DNA of 64,000 bases from the NCBI GenBank assembly GCA_965221135.1, contig CBDCRZ010000056.1, positions 1-64,000 of the forward strand, written 5' to 3'. Position numbers and translations under genes: made by a program. Position 1 is the first letter of the stretch; each line of letters begins with the position of its first letter. Under the pieces are notes generated by a model. That model saw only the letters and a program-made list of their open reading frames with translations, did not search any database and had not been told where the DNA came from. This document shows, in pieces, positions 8,515-17,576 of this stretch. This DNA comes from Sansalvadorimonas sp965221135. Lineage in GTDB: Bacteria > Pseudomonadota > Gammaproteobacteria > Pseudomonadales > Endozoicomonadaceae.

Positions 8515-11500
8515 AAATCCTGAGTCTGCGATTACAGAATATTAATTCCCTGAAAGGTGAGTGGAAGATTGATTTTACCTCACCGGATTTTGTCGATAAC
8601 GGCCTGTTCGCTATCACCGGGCCTACCGGTGCCGGTAAAACCACATTGCTGGATGCGATCTGTCTCGCGCTTTATCACCAGACACCACGTTTGCATGTTT
8701 CAGCATCCGACAATGAATTGATGACTCGGCATACTGCAGAATCTTTAGCGGAAGTGGAGTTTGAGGTTAAGGATAAAGTGTATCGGGCATTCTGGTGTCA
8801 GCGTCGTGCCCGGGGTAAGTCAGATGGTCGATTACAGGCTCCGCAGGTGGAGCTGGCCAATGCAGATGGCGAAATTATTACCACCCGCATCAATGACAAG
8901 TTGAAACTGATCAGTGATATAACCGGATTGGATTTTGAACGTTTTACTAAATCCATGTTGCTGGCTCAGGGTGGTTTTGCTGCATTTCTTGAAGCTTCTG
9001 CCAATCAGCGGGCGGAACTGCTGGAAGAGCTGACCGGCACAGAAGTGTATGGCGATATATCCCAGCGGGTGTTTACCCGGATGCGGGAAGAAGAAGCCCG
9101 GCTGAAGCTGTTACAGGCCAAAGCAGAGGGTATGGAACTGCTGACACCGGAACAGATTATTACTTATGAAACCGAGCAGATAACCCTGACAAAACAGGAG
9201 AGCACCACTCGTGCTCAGCACAAACAACTTGTCGCCCAGAAGCAGTGGCTGGAAGCGGTTTCCAGCAAGCAACAAGCCGTACAGCAGTGTGAAAACAATT
9301 ATCAGCAGATAGTGCAACAGCAGCAGGAGCGTGCTGGTGATCTGAAAAAACTGGATGAAGCTTTGCCTGCCCTGGAGATTCGTCCTGCTTACGATGCTCT
9401 GCAGAGTGTTCGCAATACTCTGGAAGAACAGCAACAGGTCTTTAATAAACTGGCGGGGGAACAGCACCGGACCAATGAAGACTTGAAGGCCAGCACGGGT
9501 TTGGTGGATAACGCCGAGAAAAAACTGGAATTGAGCCAGCAGCAAAAGAAAGAAACGGAAGACCTGCTGGTGAGTAAAGTTGTTCCTCTTGATAGCCAGC
9601 TTACCCAGCTTAACCAGCAAATGGCTGAGGCCAAAGAAGAGTTTCTTAAGCAACAGGCCGATGTGAATGGAAAAATCAGCCAGCTGAAAACCTTGCAGTC
9701 TCATCAGGCTGAAGCCCGGCAGCAGCTGGAGAAAACCAATGAATATCTGACCAGTCATAGTGCGCACCAAAATCTTGGTGAACACTTGCCTGTTTGGGGG
9801 CACCAGCTTAACGCTCGGTCGCAGTTGCATAACACTCAGCGTGAACTGTTGCAGAAACTGGGCGCACTGGAGCAACAGCGCACCAGCCTGAATCAGGACA
9901 CTGCCAAACAGTTGCAGATTGCCAATACAAGCCAGCAATCTTTCAAACAAGTTGAGGTGCAGGCACAGGAGCTGGAGAAGAAATATCAGGAGTCTCTGGG
10001 CGGAAAAAGTGAAGATATCTGGCGCCAGCGGCTGGATAAATACCAGCATCAACGGCTGGCCATGCAAACCCTTGGGCAATTGCTGGAACAGAACCGGGAA
10101 CGGGGGGTGGCTTTTCAGCAGCAGAAGCAGGTTCTTGCGGGACATCAGGCGAGCCTGCAAACCAGAAAACAGGAGCTGGAACAGTTCCGTGGGCAATATC
10201 GCAGTGAACGGCAACAGTTTAAAGATCTGGAAACCCTGGTGCTGCAGGAGCAAACCATTGCCAGCCTGAGTGAGCATCGTCAACGTTTGCAGACGGATGA
10301 ACCCTGCCCGTTATGTGGCTCTCGTGAACATCCGGCTGTTGAGCAGTACCAGCAGGTTGCTGCTTCAAATACCCAACAGCGTAGGGAAGAGAAAGCTCTG
10401 CTTCTGGATACCCTGGAGAAACAGGGTAAGGAAATGAGTGCAGAGATTACCCGGCTGGAAACCCTGATTTCTGCCACCGATAAGGTTATGGCCGAGATTA
10501 ATGGCGTTATCGATAAGGGGCTGAACCAGTGGCAAAGTGTTTGTGCCGAGCTGCAGGTTGAACTGACTATTAACGATCAGGCGGCTGTTGAACGCTGGCT
10601 GGAGAAGTGCCACGACCGGGGCGAGCAGCTGACATCTCTGGTACAGCGGCTGGATATTCTGAACCGGGATCGTCAGTCTTTACAGACGCAACTGAATGAT
10701 CTGCGCACTAACGCTGATGCGGCCCGGCACCAGCATGATATTTCTCAGCAGAAGTATAAAGAGCTGGAACGTCAGTGGCAGGAACTGCAAAACCTGCAGC
10801 AACAACAGATGCAGGAGCTGACGGGCTTAGAGCAGGTGTTACAGGCCAGTCTGGAAACCTTTTCTCTGGTTCTTCCTGAGAGTGAACAGCAACAGTTCTG
10901 GTTACAGCAGCAGGAACAGCACTGGGAACAGTGGCAGCAGAATCAAAAGCAACAGATTGAAGCGCAAAAACAAGTAGACCGTCTGAACAACGATGTTTCT
11001 CTGGTGAGTAAAGATGCTGAGCAACTGACGGAGCAGCTCTCCAAAGCGACCGGGAGAAAGACTGCCACTGAACAGTCTCTTCAGCAGGTGCGTGCTGAAC
11101 GACAGGCGTTGTTTGGTGATAAGAGTGCGGATGAAGAGCGCCAGTCTTTGCAGCATAGTGTTGCGTTGGCTGCGAAGGCCGTGACGGATGTGCGCCAGCA
11201 GCAGGAGGTTCTAGCCAATCAGGCCAGTACCCTGGCTGGTTCTATCAAACAGTTGCAGGGCAATATCAGCGAGTTGCTGGAACGGAGAAAGAACGCCGTA
11301 TCGGACTGGGATAAAGCACTGGCAAACAGTCCTTTTGCAGATCAGGCCGGTTTCGAACAGGCATTACTCACTGCAGAGCAGCGGGCCGAACTGGAACAGT
11401 TAAAGCGGCAGCTTGATCAGCAGCGGGACAGTACCCAGGCATTGTTGAAACAGGCACAGCAAGAGTTGAAAACCCTGCAGGAACAGCCACTGACAGATCA

Positions 11501-12203
11501 AACTCTTGAGAAGGTCAGCGCGACACTGCAGACCGTGGAAGGTGAAGTTGAGAAAACTTCGGATCGGTTAAAAGAATTATTTATTATTCTTAAACGTGAT
11601 CGTGACATCCGTATCAATCGGGCGCAGCTCTTTCGGGAAACAGAGCAGCAACAGGACAAGCTGACGCTGTGGGAACATCTGAATAATCTGATAGGTTCCG
11701 CCAAAGGCGACAAGTTCCGTAAGTATGCACAGGGGCTGACGCTGGATCATTTGATCTGGCTGGCTAACCGACAGCTGGAACGTCTGCATGGCCGTTATCT
11801 GCTTCGTCGCAAAGATGGTGAAGAGTTAAGTCTGGAAGTGCTGGATACCTGGCAGGGTGATACCGCACGGGATACCAAGACATTATCCGGCGGTGAAAGC
11901 TTCCTGGTGAGTCTGGCTTTGGCTCTGGCATTGTCAGATCTGGTTAGCCATAAAACCCGTATTGATTCCCTGTTTCTGGATGAAGGTTTCGGCACGCTTG
12001 ACCCGGAAACATTGGAAACAGCTCTGGACGCACTGGATAACCTGAATGCCAGCGGCAAGATGGTTGGAGTGATTTCCCATGTGGAAGCACTGAAGGAACG
12101 CATTCCCATGCAGATTGAAGTGCACAAGGAACAGGGGCTGGGGTATAGCCGGTTAGATAACCGTTATCGTTGTCATGATCGTGTGGTTGCAGAACCTGTT
12201 TAG
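8511..12203 (+). CDS. sbcC: Nuclease SbcCD subunit C (SbcC/Rad50-type SMC ATPase)
   Basis: 1230 residues. ATPase partner of SbcD that moves and tethers DNA ends. Walker A GPTGAGKT is at 37-44, the Q-loop around LLAQGGFAAFLEA, the ABC signature LSGGESFL near 1125-1132, and Walker B LFLDEGFGTLD near 1158. Between these lie two long glutamine-rich coiled coils folding back at the zinc hook CPLC (C599, C602). Length and order match the family. The gene overlaps sbcD by four bases. The long glutamine/leucine coiled coil leaves large open frames on the opposite strand, which are not genes. Confidence 0.97.
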   Translation: MKILSLRLQNINSLKGEWKIDFTSPDFVDNGLFAITGPTGAGKTTLLDAICLALYHQTPRLHVSASDNELMTRHTAESLAEVEFEVKDKVYRAFWCQRRARGKSDGRLQAPQVELANADGEIITTRINDKLKLISDITGLDFERFTKSMLLAQGGFAAFLEASANQRAELLEELTGTEVYGDISQRVFTRMREEEARLKLLQAKAEGMELLTPEQIITYETEQITLTKQESTTRAQHKQLVAQKQWLEAVSSKQQAVQQCENNYQQIVQQQQERAGDLKKLDEALPALEIRPAYDALQSVRNTLEEQQQVFNKLAGEQHRTNEDLKASTGLVDNAEKKLELSQQQKKETEDLLVSKVVPLDSQLTQLNQQMAEAKEEFLKQQADVNGKISQLKTLQSHQAEARQQLEKTNEYLTSHSAHQNLGEHLPVWGHQLNARSQLHNTQRELLQKLGALEQQRTSLNQDTAKQLQIANTSQQSFKQVEVQAQELEKKYQESLGGKSEDIWRQRLDKYQHQRLAMQTLGQLLEQNRERGVAFQQQKQVLAGHQASLQTRKQELEQFRGQYRSERQQFKDLETLVLQEQTIASLSEHRQRLQTDEPCPLCGSREHPAVEQYQQVAASNTQQRREEKALLLDTLEKQGKEMSAEITRLETLISATDKVMAEINGVIDKGLNQWQSVCAELQVELTINDQAAVERWLEKCHDRGEQLTSLVQRLDILNRDRQSLQTQLNDLRTNADAARHQHDISQQKYKELERQWQELQNLQQQQMQELTGLEQVLQASLETFSLVLPESEQQQFWLQQQEQHWEQWQQNQKQQIEAQKQVDRLNNDVSLVSKDAEQLTEQLSKATGRKTATEQSLQQVRAERQALFGDKSADEERQSLQHSVALAAKAVTDVRQQQEVLANQASTLAGSIKQLQGNISELLERRKNAVSDWDKALANSPFADQAGFEQALLTAEQRAELEQLKRQLDQQRDSTQALLKQAQQELKTLQEQPLTDQTLEKVSATLQTVEGEVEKTSDRLKELFIILKRDRDIRINRAQLFRETEQQQDKLTLWEHLNNLIGSAKGDKFRKYAQGLTLDHLIWLANRQLERLHGRYLLRRKDGEELSLEVLDTWQGDTARDTKTLSGGESFLVSLALALALSDLVSHKTRIDSLFLDEGFGTLDPETLETALDALDNLNASGKMVGVISHVEALKERIPMQIEVHKEQGLGYSRLDNRYRCHDRVVAEPV

Positions 12204-12283
12204 TCAGATTGATTCACTTCTTGCCCCGCCTGATAGTAATCAATGTCAGGTGGGATAGCTGATATAAAACGGAAAATGACTCC
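12199..12283. repeat. 85-bp dispersed repeat, copy 1 (hairpin-bearing)
   Basis: Begins at the sbcC stop codon and matches 25639-25723 over the same length with few differences. It contains an imperfect hairpin (CCCGCCTGA paired with TCAGGTGGG) and ends in the AATGACTCC motif. Directly after sbcC it may serve as a terminator. Confidence 0.75.
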
Positions 12284-12307
12284 AAAAACGGAAAATGACT
12301 CCGACCC

Positions 12308-12420
12308 GAATGGCACTAACTTAAAGCTTCTTGCCACGGCTTTTACCCCGGTGTTCCAGCTCAACCATCGATGCCCTTGGTGCCGAATTAATGTCGACAG
12401 GGCTTAAGTTAGTGCCATTC
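12308..12420. mobile_element. 113-bp miniature insertion element with 17-bp inverted ends and 11-bp target duplication (IS4-like)
   Basis: The ends are a perfect 17-bp inverted repeat, GAATGGCACTAACTTAA (12308-12324 and the complement at 12404-12420). The element is flanked on both sides by GACTCCGACCC (12297-12307 and 12421-12431), an 11-bp target-site duplication; IS4-family elements typically duplicate 10-13 bp. The minus strand near the left end reads a short basic tail (EHRGKSRGKKL then stop), which would fit the end of a transposase gene. I read this as an internally deleted IS4-type element (MITE). It landed inside an AATGACTCCGACCCC repeat and split it. Confidence 0.8.
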
Positions 12421-12553
12421 GACTCCGACCCCTTTTTCCCCTTTTTCCCTGTTTGAACTTCCGCAATGGGTGACAGTCTTACCTCTGTCGTCGGCTTTAT
12501 ATGTCGCAATATCATGGTTAAGACTGGTTTTTATCAAGTTCGGGAGAGGTGTA

Positions 12554-14392
12554 ATGCAAGCAACTGGAATGGGTAGTCCGCCGCCATATAGCAATGAACA
12601 GGCGGAGGCAAAGGAAACCCTTTGGAGGTCAGATGCTCCGCCGCTCAAGCAAGAGTATGCGGAGCACTTTCTTCTTCAAGCCTGTCGCACTAATAATGTG
12701 GAATACCTGCACTATTTGGCGAGCCGGAAGTGCAACTTCAATGACCCGCATCGGTGTGGTGAAACCGGGGAGGAGATGAGCGCACTCTACTTGGCTGTCA
12801 GCAAGAATAACTGGAAATGTGCGGAATTCCTTGTGGCTGAAGGTGCCATGGCGAAACCTGAAGAAATTTATGCGGCTTGTCGGTCTCATTCTCAAGAGTC
12901 GCTGCGTATCCTGACACAGAATATTCCAGACAGAAGGGGGTGCTGTCGAGCCCAGCTTTTGCAAAATGCTTTGGTTATAGTTGCGAGTACTGATTCAACC
13001 CATCATCTTGATACATTGATTCATTGTGGTGCGGCCACAGATAAACCTAATGAGCAAGGGATCAGGCCTTTGGCGGCGGCCTGTGAATGTAACAGCCGAG
13101 AGGTTGTGGCTTATCTGGTTGAGCGTTGTGGTGAGACACATGATACAACCCCCGGCTGTCTGAGTGCTGCTGTCAGAGGAGGGAGCCTGGATGTTATACG
13201 GTATCTACTCGATAAAAAAGCTGTGCCTGGAATCGACAGCCTGATGGAGTCAGTTAACTGCCAACAACTTCAGGCTTTGAAGTTGCTGGTATCCAGTCTC
13301 AAGAATCCAGGTAGGCAAATTAGTGACGATGTCATTATGGCTGCTGTCAGGAAAAACAGTTTAGAACTGGTTAAAACACTTGTGGAAGCAAGAAAGACCG
13401 GGGTCAGCAGACGAGTGCTGAATGCTATACAGGTGACAATTGATCTAAGTCTTCTGAATTTTTTAATCCCTAACACCAGCGTATCCGTCAATAGTGAGGA
13501 ATTAAAAGGTATTCTTGAGGATTTGCTGAGTGCGGCTGTTCAGGGGAATCGTGTTGACCTTGCCCGAGTATTGGTGAAGGAACATCGTATTCAGATAACT
13601 GACAATCTGGTAATGCTGGCATTGAAAGATGATCACGCCAACGTTATTAATTGCTTTCTGGAGAATGGTCTGTTTATTGATAAGAATTATCGGTTTCAGG
13701 CAGTCGATGGGGCGAAGGTGTATCACGGTCTGCCATTAATTTATATCGCCACTCTCTCGGGGAAGGAAAGAACAGTTGAGCTCCTGTTGGAGCGCGGAGC
13801 AAATGTGGGGCGTGACTACGTCTATTGTGGCATTCGTGGTCACACAGTTCTGCATGCTGCGGTCTGCAAGGGGCATTCTCAGATTGTGCAACTGTTGGTT
13901 GAAAACAGCCAGCAACTGGCCGTAGACTCTGTTGACTCCCAGGGCTACACGCCGCTGGGGTATGCTGCCGGGCTGGGTCACAGTCAAATCTGTGAATGGC
14001 TACTGGTGCATGGCGCTGATCTGGATGGTGGGGTTGGAGGCGCATGTAGTGAATGTTACCTGCCCAATCTGTTCGCCTGTTGTTGCTGCTTTTGTTGCTT
14101 TTGTCAGTCTACAAAGGAAGTTTTTAACCCTTATGTTGACGATTCTTCTGAGTGCCTTTCATTCTCGTCACGCTCGGTGCAAACGCTCAACTGTACTATG
14201 ATCTGCTGTTTAGGCCCGTACTCTGTTGATCGGGGTAACCACGTTGCGGTTTCTCGGGTTTTACAAGAGTACCGGGCACGCAGAGTTACGAACCAGCGAA
14301 CACCGTTACTTTCTGAGGGGCAAGGGCGGGGAAGTCACGTGATAAACCGCCCGCCTTCATTTACTTCGTTCCGTAGAGGGGGAATCCCATAA
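12554..14392 (+). CDS. Ankyrin-repeat protein with a cysteine-rich patch
   Basis: 612 residues from the ATG at 12554, chosen because GGGAGAGG lies just upstream; an in-frame GTG at 12470 has no such site. Ankyrin-like units run from about residue 40 to 490, clearest at LYLAVSKNNWKCAEFLVAEG, IRPLAAACECNSREVVAYL, HTVLHAAVCKGHSQIVQLL and YTPLGYAAGLGHSQICEWLL. No signal peptide is visible, unlike the other two ankyrin proteins here. Shortly after the last repeat there is a striking cluster, FACCCCFCCFC, which in a eukaryotic cell could be palmitoylated or could bind metal (inference). The tail is basic and Pro/Ser rich. Likely host-directed protein-binding factor. Confidence 0.8.
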   Translation: MQATGMGSPPPYSNEQAEAKETLWRSDAPPLKQEYAEHFLLQACRTNNVEYLHYLASRKCNFNDPHRCGETGEEMSALYLAVSKNNWKCAEFLVAEGAMAKPEEIYAACRSHSQESLRILTQNIPDRRGCCRAQLLQNALVIVASTDSTHHLDTLIHCGAATDKPNEQGIRPLAAACECNSREVVAYLVERCGETHDTTPGCLSAAVRGGSLDVIRYLLDKKAVPGIDSLMESVNCQQLQALKLLVSSLKNPGRQISDDVIMAAVRKNSLELVKTLVEARKTGVSRRVLNAIQVTIDLSLLNFLIPNTSVSVNSEELKGILEDLLSAAVQGNRVDLARVLVKEHRIQITDNLVMLALKDDHANVINCFLENGLFIDKNYRFQAVDGAKVYHGLPLIYIATLSGKERTVELLLERGANVGRDYVYCGIRGHTVLHAAVCKGHSQIVQLLVENSQQLAVDSVDSQGYTPLGYAAGLGHSQICEWLLVHGADLDGGVGGACSECYLPNLFACCCCFCCFCQSTKEVFNPYVDDSSECLSFSSRSVQTLNCTMICCLGPYSVDRGNHVAVSRVLQEYRARRVTNQRTPLLSEGQGRGSHVINRPPSFTSFRRGGIP

Positions 14393-15042
14393 GGCGATAC
14401 CGCTTATAAAGGGGGCGGAGTCATTTTACTCTTTTACCGAAAATGGCCCAGACTCCGATTCCTTTTATCTTTATCGATCGTGGCAAGAACCAGCCTTCTG
14501 GCCAGCATAGGTTTGGGGGGCGTTAAACTGACAGGGTTGTCAGTCCCTTGAAGAGTTTTTTGGCAGCTATTGTCCAAAAGGGTTTATGACTCTGTTTGGG
14601 CTGGCTGGTATGGATGACATGAACCGTAAGCGATCGCACAATCGTGATTTTATTTCCCCTGATTCCAAATTCCCCAGGATGGACTCCGGCAGCCGTGAGA
14701 GAGAGAAAATGACTCCGACCCTTTTTCACGCGAAAATCATGAACCCTTCTCCTCTACCTGTCACCCTGTCGGACTCACCGCTGAGCTACCCAGGCACAGC
14801 ATCAAGTGCGGGGCGAGCTCCCTGCGCTGTAACTCTGCTGAGCAACTTGTTTATTGGCCAGGAATATGCGTTTCCACATAATCAGGTGCTTAGGATAATG
14901 GAAATATCGTAACTGGTTATATTCACCGATAGCCTGGTCAGTGTTAAGTCTGACAGGGTTCTGGGTTTAACCGCTTTGTTATTGTTTTACTGTAACCGAT
15001 GCTGAATTGTAGCCGGGTTTAAATAAACTTGGAGACAGTACC
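14393..15042. other. 650-bp intergenic stretch with repeat motifs and a tRNA relic
   Basis: Holds a reversed AATGACTCC-type motif at 14408-14427, a forward copy at 14706-14725, and the tRNA-Phe 5' relic at 14781-14815. A 108-codon frame (14586-14912) crosses both the motif and the relic and is unlikely to be a gene. A site GGAGA just before 15043 belongs to the next gene. Confidence 0.6.
14781..14815 (-). pseudogene. Decayed 5' end of tRNA-Phe with its upstream flank
   Basis: CTGAGCTACCCAGGCAC followed by GC, CAAGTGC and GGGCG matches the acceptor/D-arm end and the first bases upstream of the intact tRNA-Phe at 35216-35291, with about three mismatches and one extra base. The rest of the tRNA is not recognisable. 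Same orientation as the intact genes. Confidence 0.6.
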
Positions 15043-17457
15043 ATGCAGACCAGACCAGCCAGCCCGGAAAACTCAGTACCCACAAGTCAGGCTGTGCCCT
15101 CTGTTGATAACGCGTCAGCATCGGAATCGACTGAACAGACAGGGTTGTTTAGTGTGTTATTAAGGCTGTTAGGGAAAAACCCGGAAAAATTGATGTCAGG
15201 TTTGATCAGTAATCCTGAAAACGACCTTGTTTCCTGCAGCTGCTTGTTTTCTGAACTCTATGAACTTCTGCAAAATTCACCGAATAAAGATTATGTAAAT
15301 GATGAAGATTGCAACCTGCTCAGAAAAACTTTTTTCAAGAAGGTAAAAGAGTGGACAGCTTCTTCTACGGACAAAAATACTACAGACAGTATTCTGCAGG
15401 CCATGAGAGTGTGGCCAACTGGAGCAACATGGTTTGATGTTTTGATGCGTCTTAATTTTTCAGGTCATTCTGTTATTGAATACAGTCATGATTTTCTGGG
15501 ATTACATGATGTTAACAAGAAGGATCCGCTTTTACTGTCTGCCGTATATTCCTATGTTTTAGATCAATTAAAGGAATGTAACGGTGCAGGAACCCTTGAA
15601 GATTTTCAAAAATGGGTAGACTGCATTGTTCAACTGGACATTGATAATGTATGCCCTGATCAGGAATTTCTGGACTCTCTTTCTCTTTTAGATAAAAGAA
15701 TGAGGGCAAAGCTTGTTGCCCAGGCACCCTGTGCACAAGACGACAATCAACGGAGGACTTATAACCCCAGGTTCAAAGATGACCCATGCTCAGAGGCTTT
15801 AAGGTTATATGATGCCAGGCATAACCGCACAAAATTCCAGTTGCTGGAAAGTATTCTGGAACATGCTCCAAGGGAGTGGAGTTGTCAGGTTATCGCTGAC
15901 TGGATGAATAAGCCAGATTATGCTCCTGCCCGAAAGATACTGTTTGAGCAGGATATCTACCCATTAAATATGGGCTTTCATTATGCTCCTTTATGGATGC
16001 TGCCCCTGGGTATCATGTCCAGAATTTTACCGGATATCGAAAGTCCGCTGGTAAAGCATCTTCAGTATAGTTCCAGGGAGGAGAGTCTATCTCCGGAAAG
16101 AGTCGAGGATATACGGGCGGCAGATACTGTGTCAGCCAATGGTGGAGCGAAGCAACAGCCTGGGCAAAGTTCTGTTTCTTCTGGTAGTTGGGAGGTAAGC
16201 ACCGGTGTTGTTGGACGAACCATTATTTTACCACCCACGGAAACAAATAATTACCTTAAAATCCAGTCAAGCAAAGAGACGCGCGAAGCGTTTTTGCAAG
16301 GGACAAAGCGCCTTAAATGCTATAACCCGGAGGTTCAGTTTACAGAGGCCGCGGTCGGTACAGGTCACAACCAAAGCCCGTCCCTTCCTCTTCCCCAAGG
16401 CAAAGACAGGCATCTGCTGAGCGATATGGTTCGGTTGCGCAGAGTCTATGAGATTTCTGATATTGAAAACCAGTTAACCAGGTTGGAGGTGTCATTAGAG
16501 AGTATTAAAACTGTGCTGAAATTAACCGGTTCAGGCTCCCGGTTGGCGGCAGAGTTTTCAACACCCCTTGGCAAACGATACGACAATTATGTTTATGATT
16601 TACCGACAGATGATGCAAAGAAGGAGGCGATTCATCGTTATCTTCATGACTATGGGCACCTGTGGTCTCAGGGGGTTAATGGACCACCTTGTATAAACGC
16701 CTTCCATTCTGTCCGTGAAGATCGGCACCATGTCACATTTCCTTATCTGCGTGAATACAGTGGAACCAGTGAAGGAGCATTAGAGTCCTGGAATGGCTCT
16801 GCAACAGATTTCCCTAATATCGGCGAAGTTGGTATGCGTGATCTGTGGGATGCCCATCCTGCCGGGGAACATGATTTATGGTGTTGCAATAAAGACTTTG
16901 TAGCGGACACCGACGAGGTTGCCACAAGAAGGAACCGAATATTAGAGCTGGCCCACGCTTGTGAAGGGGCGGTTCTGATTTATGCACGATGCTTTAATCA
17001 AAACTTTCTTGTTAGTGACCAGGAGTGTGTAGGGCGAGTGAAAGAAGATCTCAGAACCATGATGATGAAACTGTTTAGCAATGCATTCTCCCTGCCGGAA
17101 GACAAGTGTTGTGCTCTTATGGAAGAGGAAGGACTTTTGGATCAGTGTACCCGGGAGGTTTGCTATTGGCTGGCGCATTACCAGACACCGGAGTTCTATG
17201 TGCGGGATTTACGTAATAGTGAGATCAATCCTAATGCTTATCCTCATTTACCTAAAGGCATGAAGGGTCCTGTTCTCTCTGATAGTGACGCAAAATTTCT
17301 GACTGATTATGGCTTCCATAAGGAAGGTAGGGATAAGCCTGGTGAATGTCAGTTAGGAGCGGGTTCCGGGCGGACATTTTTAACGGCTCTCAATGCTATT
17401 CAGGCTAAGTTAATCACTGCAGGCATAAGCCATAGCGCAGGGGTTAAGGTGACATAG
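15043..17457 (+). CDS. Unrecognised 804-residue protein, effector-like
   Basis: Start ATG at 15043 follows TTGGAGACAGTACC, a good ribosome binding site. I recognise no domain. The first 35 residues are Ser/Pro/Thr rich and probably disordered (QTRPASPENSVPTSQ), a common feature of secreted effectors of this type of bacterium, but no Sec signal peptide or membrane segment is visible. Residues about 355-400 form another low-complexity stretch. The C-terminal half is rich in His, Asp and aromatic residues (for example RYLHDYGHLWSQG, REDRHHVTFPYLREYSG) and could hold an enzyme fold. The gene stands alone, between ankyrin and secreted-protein genes. Function unknown. Confidence 0.75.
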   Translation: MQTRPASPENSVPTSQAVPSVDNASASESTEQTGLFSVLLRLLGKNPEKLMSGLISNPENDLVSCSCLFSELYELLQNSPNKDYVNDEDCNLLRKTFFKKVKEWTASSTDKNTTDSILQAMRVWPTGATWFDVLMRLNFSGHSVIEYSHDFLGLHDVNKKDPLLLSAVYSYVLDQLKECNGAGTLEDFQKWVDCIVQLDIDNVCPDQEFLDSLSLLDKRMRAKLVAQAPCAQDDNQRRTYNPRFKDDPCSEALRLYDARHNRTKFQLLESILEHAPREWSCQVIADWMNKPDYAPARKILFEQDIYPLNMGFHYAPLWMLPLGIMSRILPDIESPLVKHLQYSSREESLSPERVEDIRAADTVSANGGAKQQPGQSSVSSGSWEVSTGVVGRTIILPPTETNNYLKIQSSKETREAFLQGTKRLKCYNPEVQFTEAAVGTGHNQSPSLPLPQGKDRHLLSDMVRLRRVYEISDIENQLTRLEVSLESIKTVLKLTGSGSRLAAEFSTPLGKRYDNYVYDLPTDDAKKEAIHRYLHDYGHLWSQGVNGPPCINAFHSVREDRHHVTFPYLREYSGTSEGALESWNGSATDFPNIGEVGMRDLWDAHPAGEHDLWCCNKDFVADTDEVATRRNRILELAHACEGAVLIYARCFNQNFLVSDQECVGRVKEDLRTMMMKLFSNAFSLPEDKCCALMEEEGLLDQCTREVCYWLAHYQTPEFYVRDLRNSEINPNAYPHLPKGMKGPVLSDSDAKFLTDYGFHKEGRDKPGECQLGAGSGRTFLTALNAIQAKLITAGISHSAGVKVT

Positions 17458-17576
17458 AATTACTAACACCTACCCTTCTGAGGCGAGAGGTATGCTTATA
17501 TCTTGCTGTGTGGCCGGTATCTGTCTCATTGATGCAGCTGCGGGGCAGTGTTTCAGGTTTGTCGGAGTGTTCATTA

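Noticed and set aside
9111..10283. 390-codon open frame on the minus strand
   Set aside because: Antisense to the sbcC coiled coil; its Leu/Phe-rich product is the complement of Gln/Lys/Glu codons.
14586..14912. 108-codon plus-strand frame
   Set aside because: Runs through the AATGACTCCGACC motif and a tRNA relic; no recognisable product.
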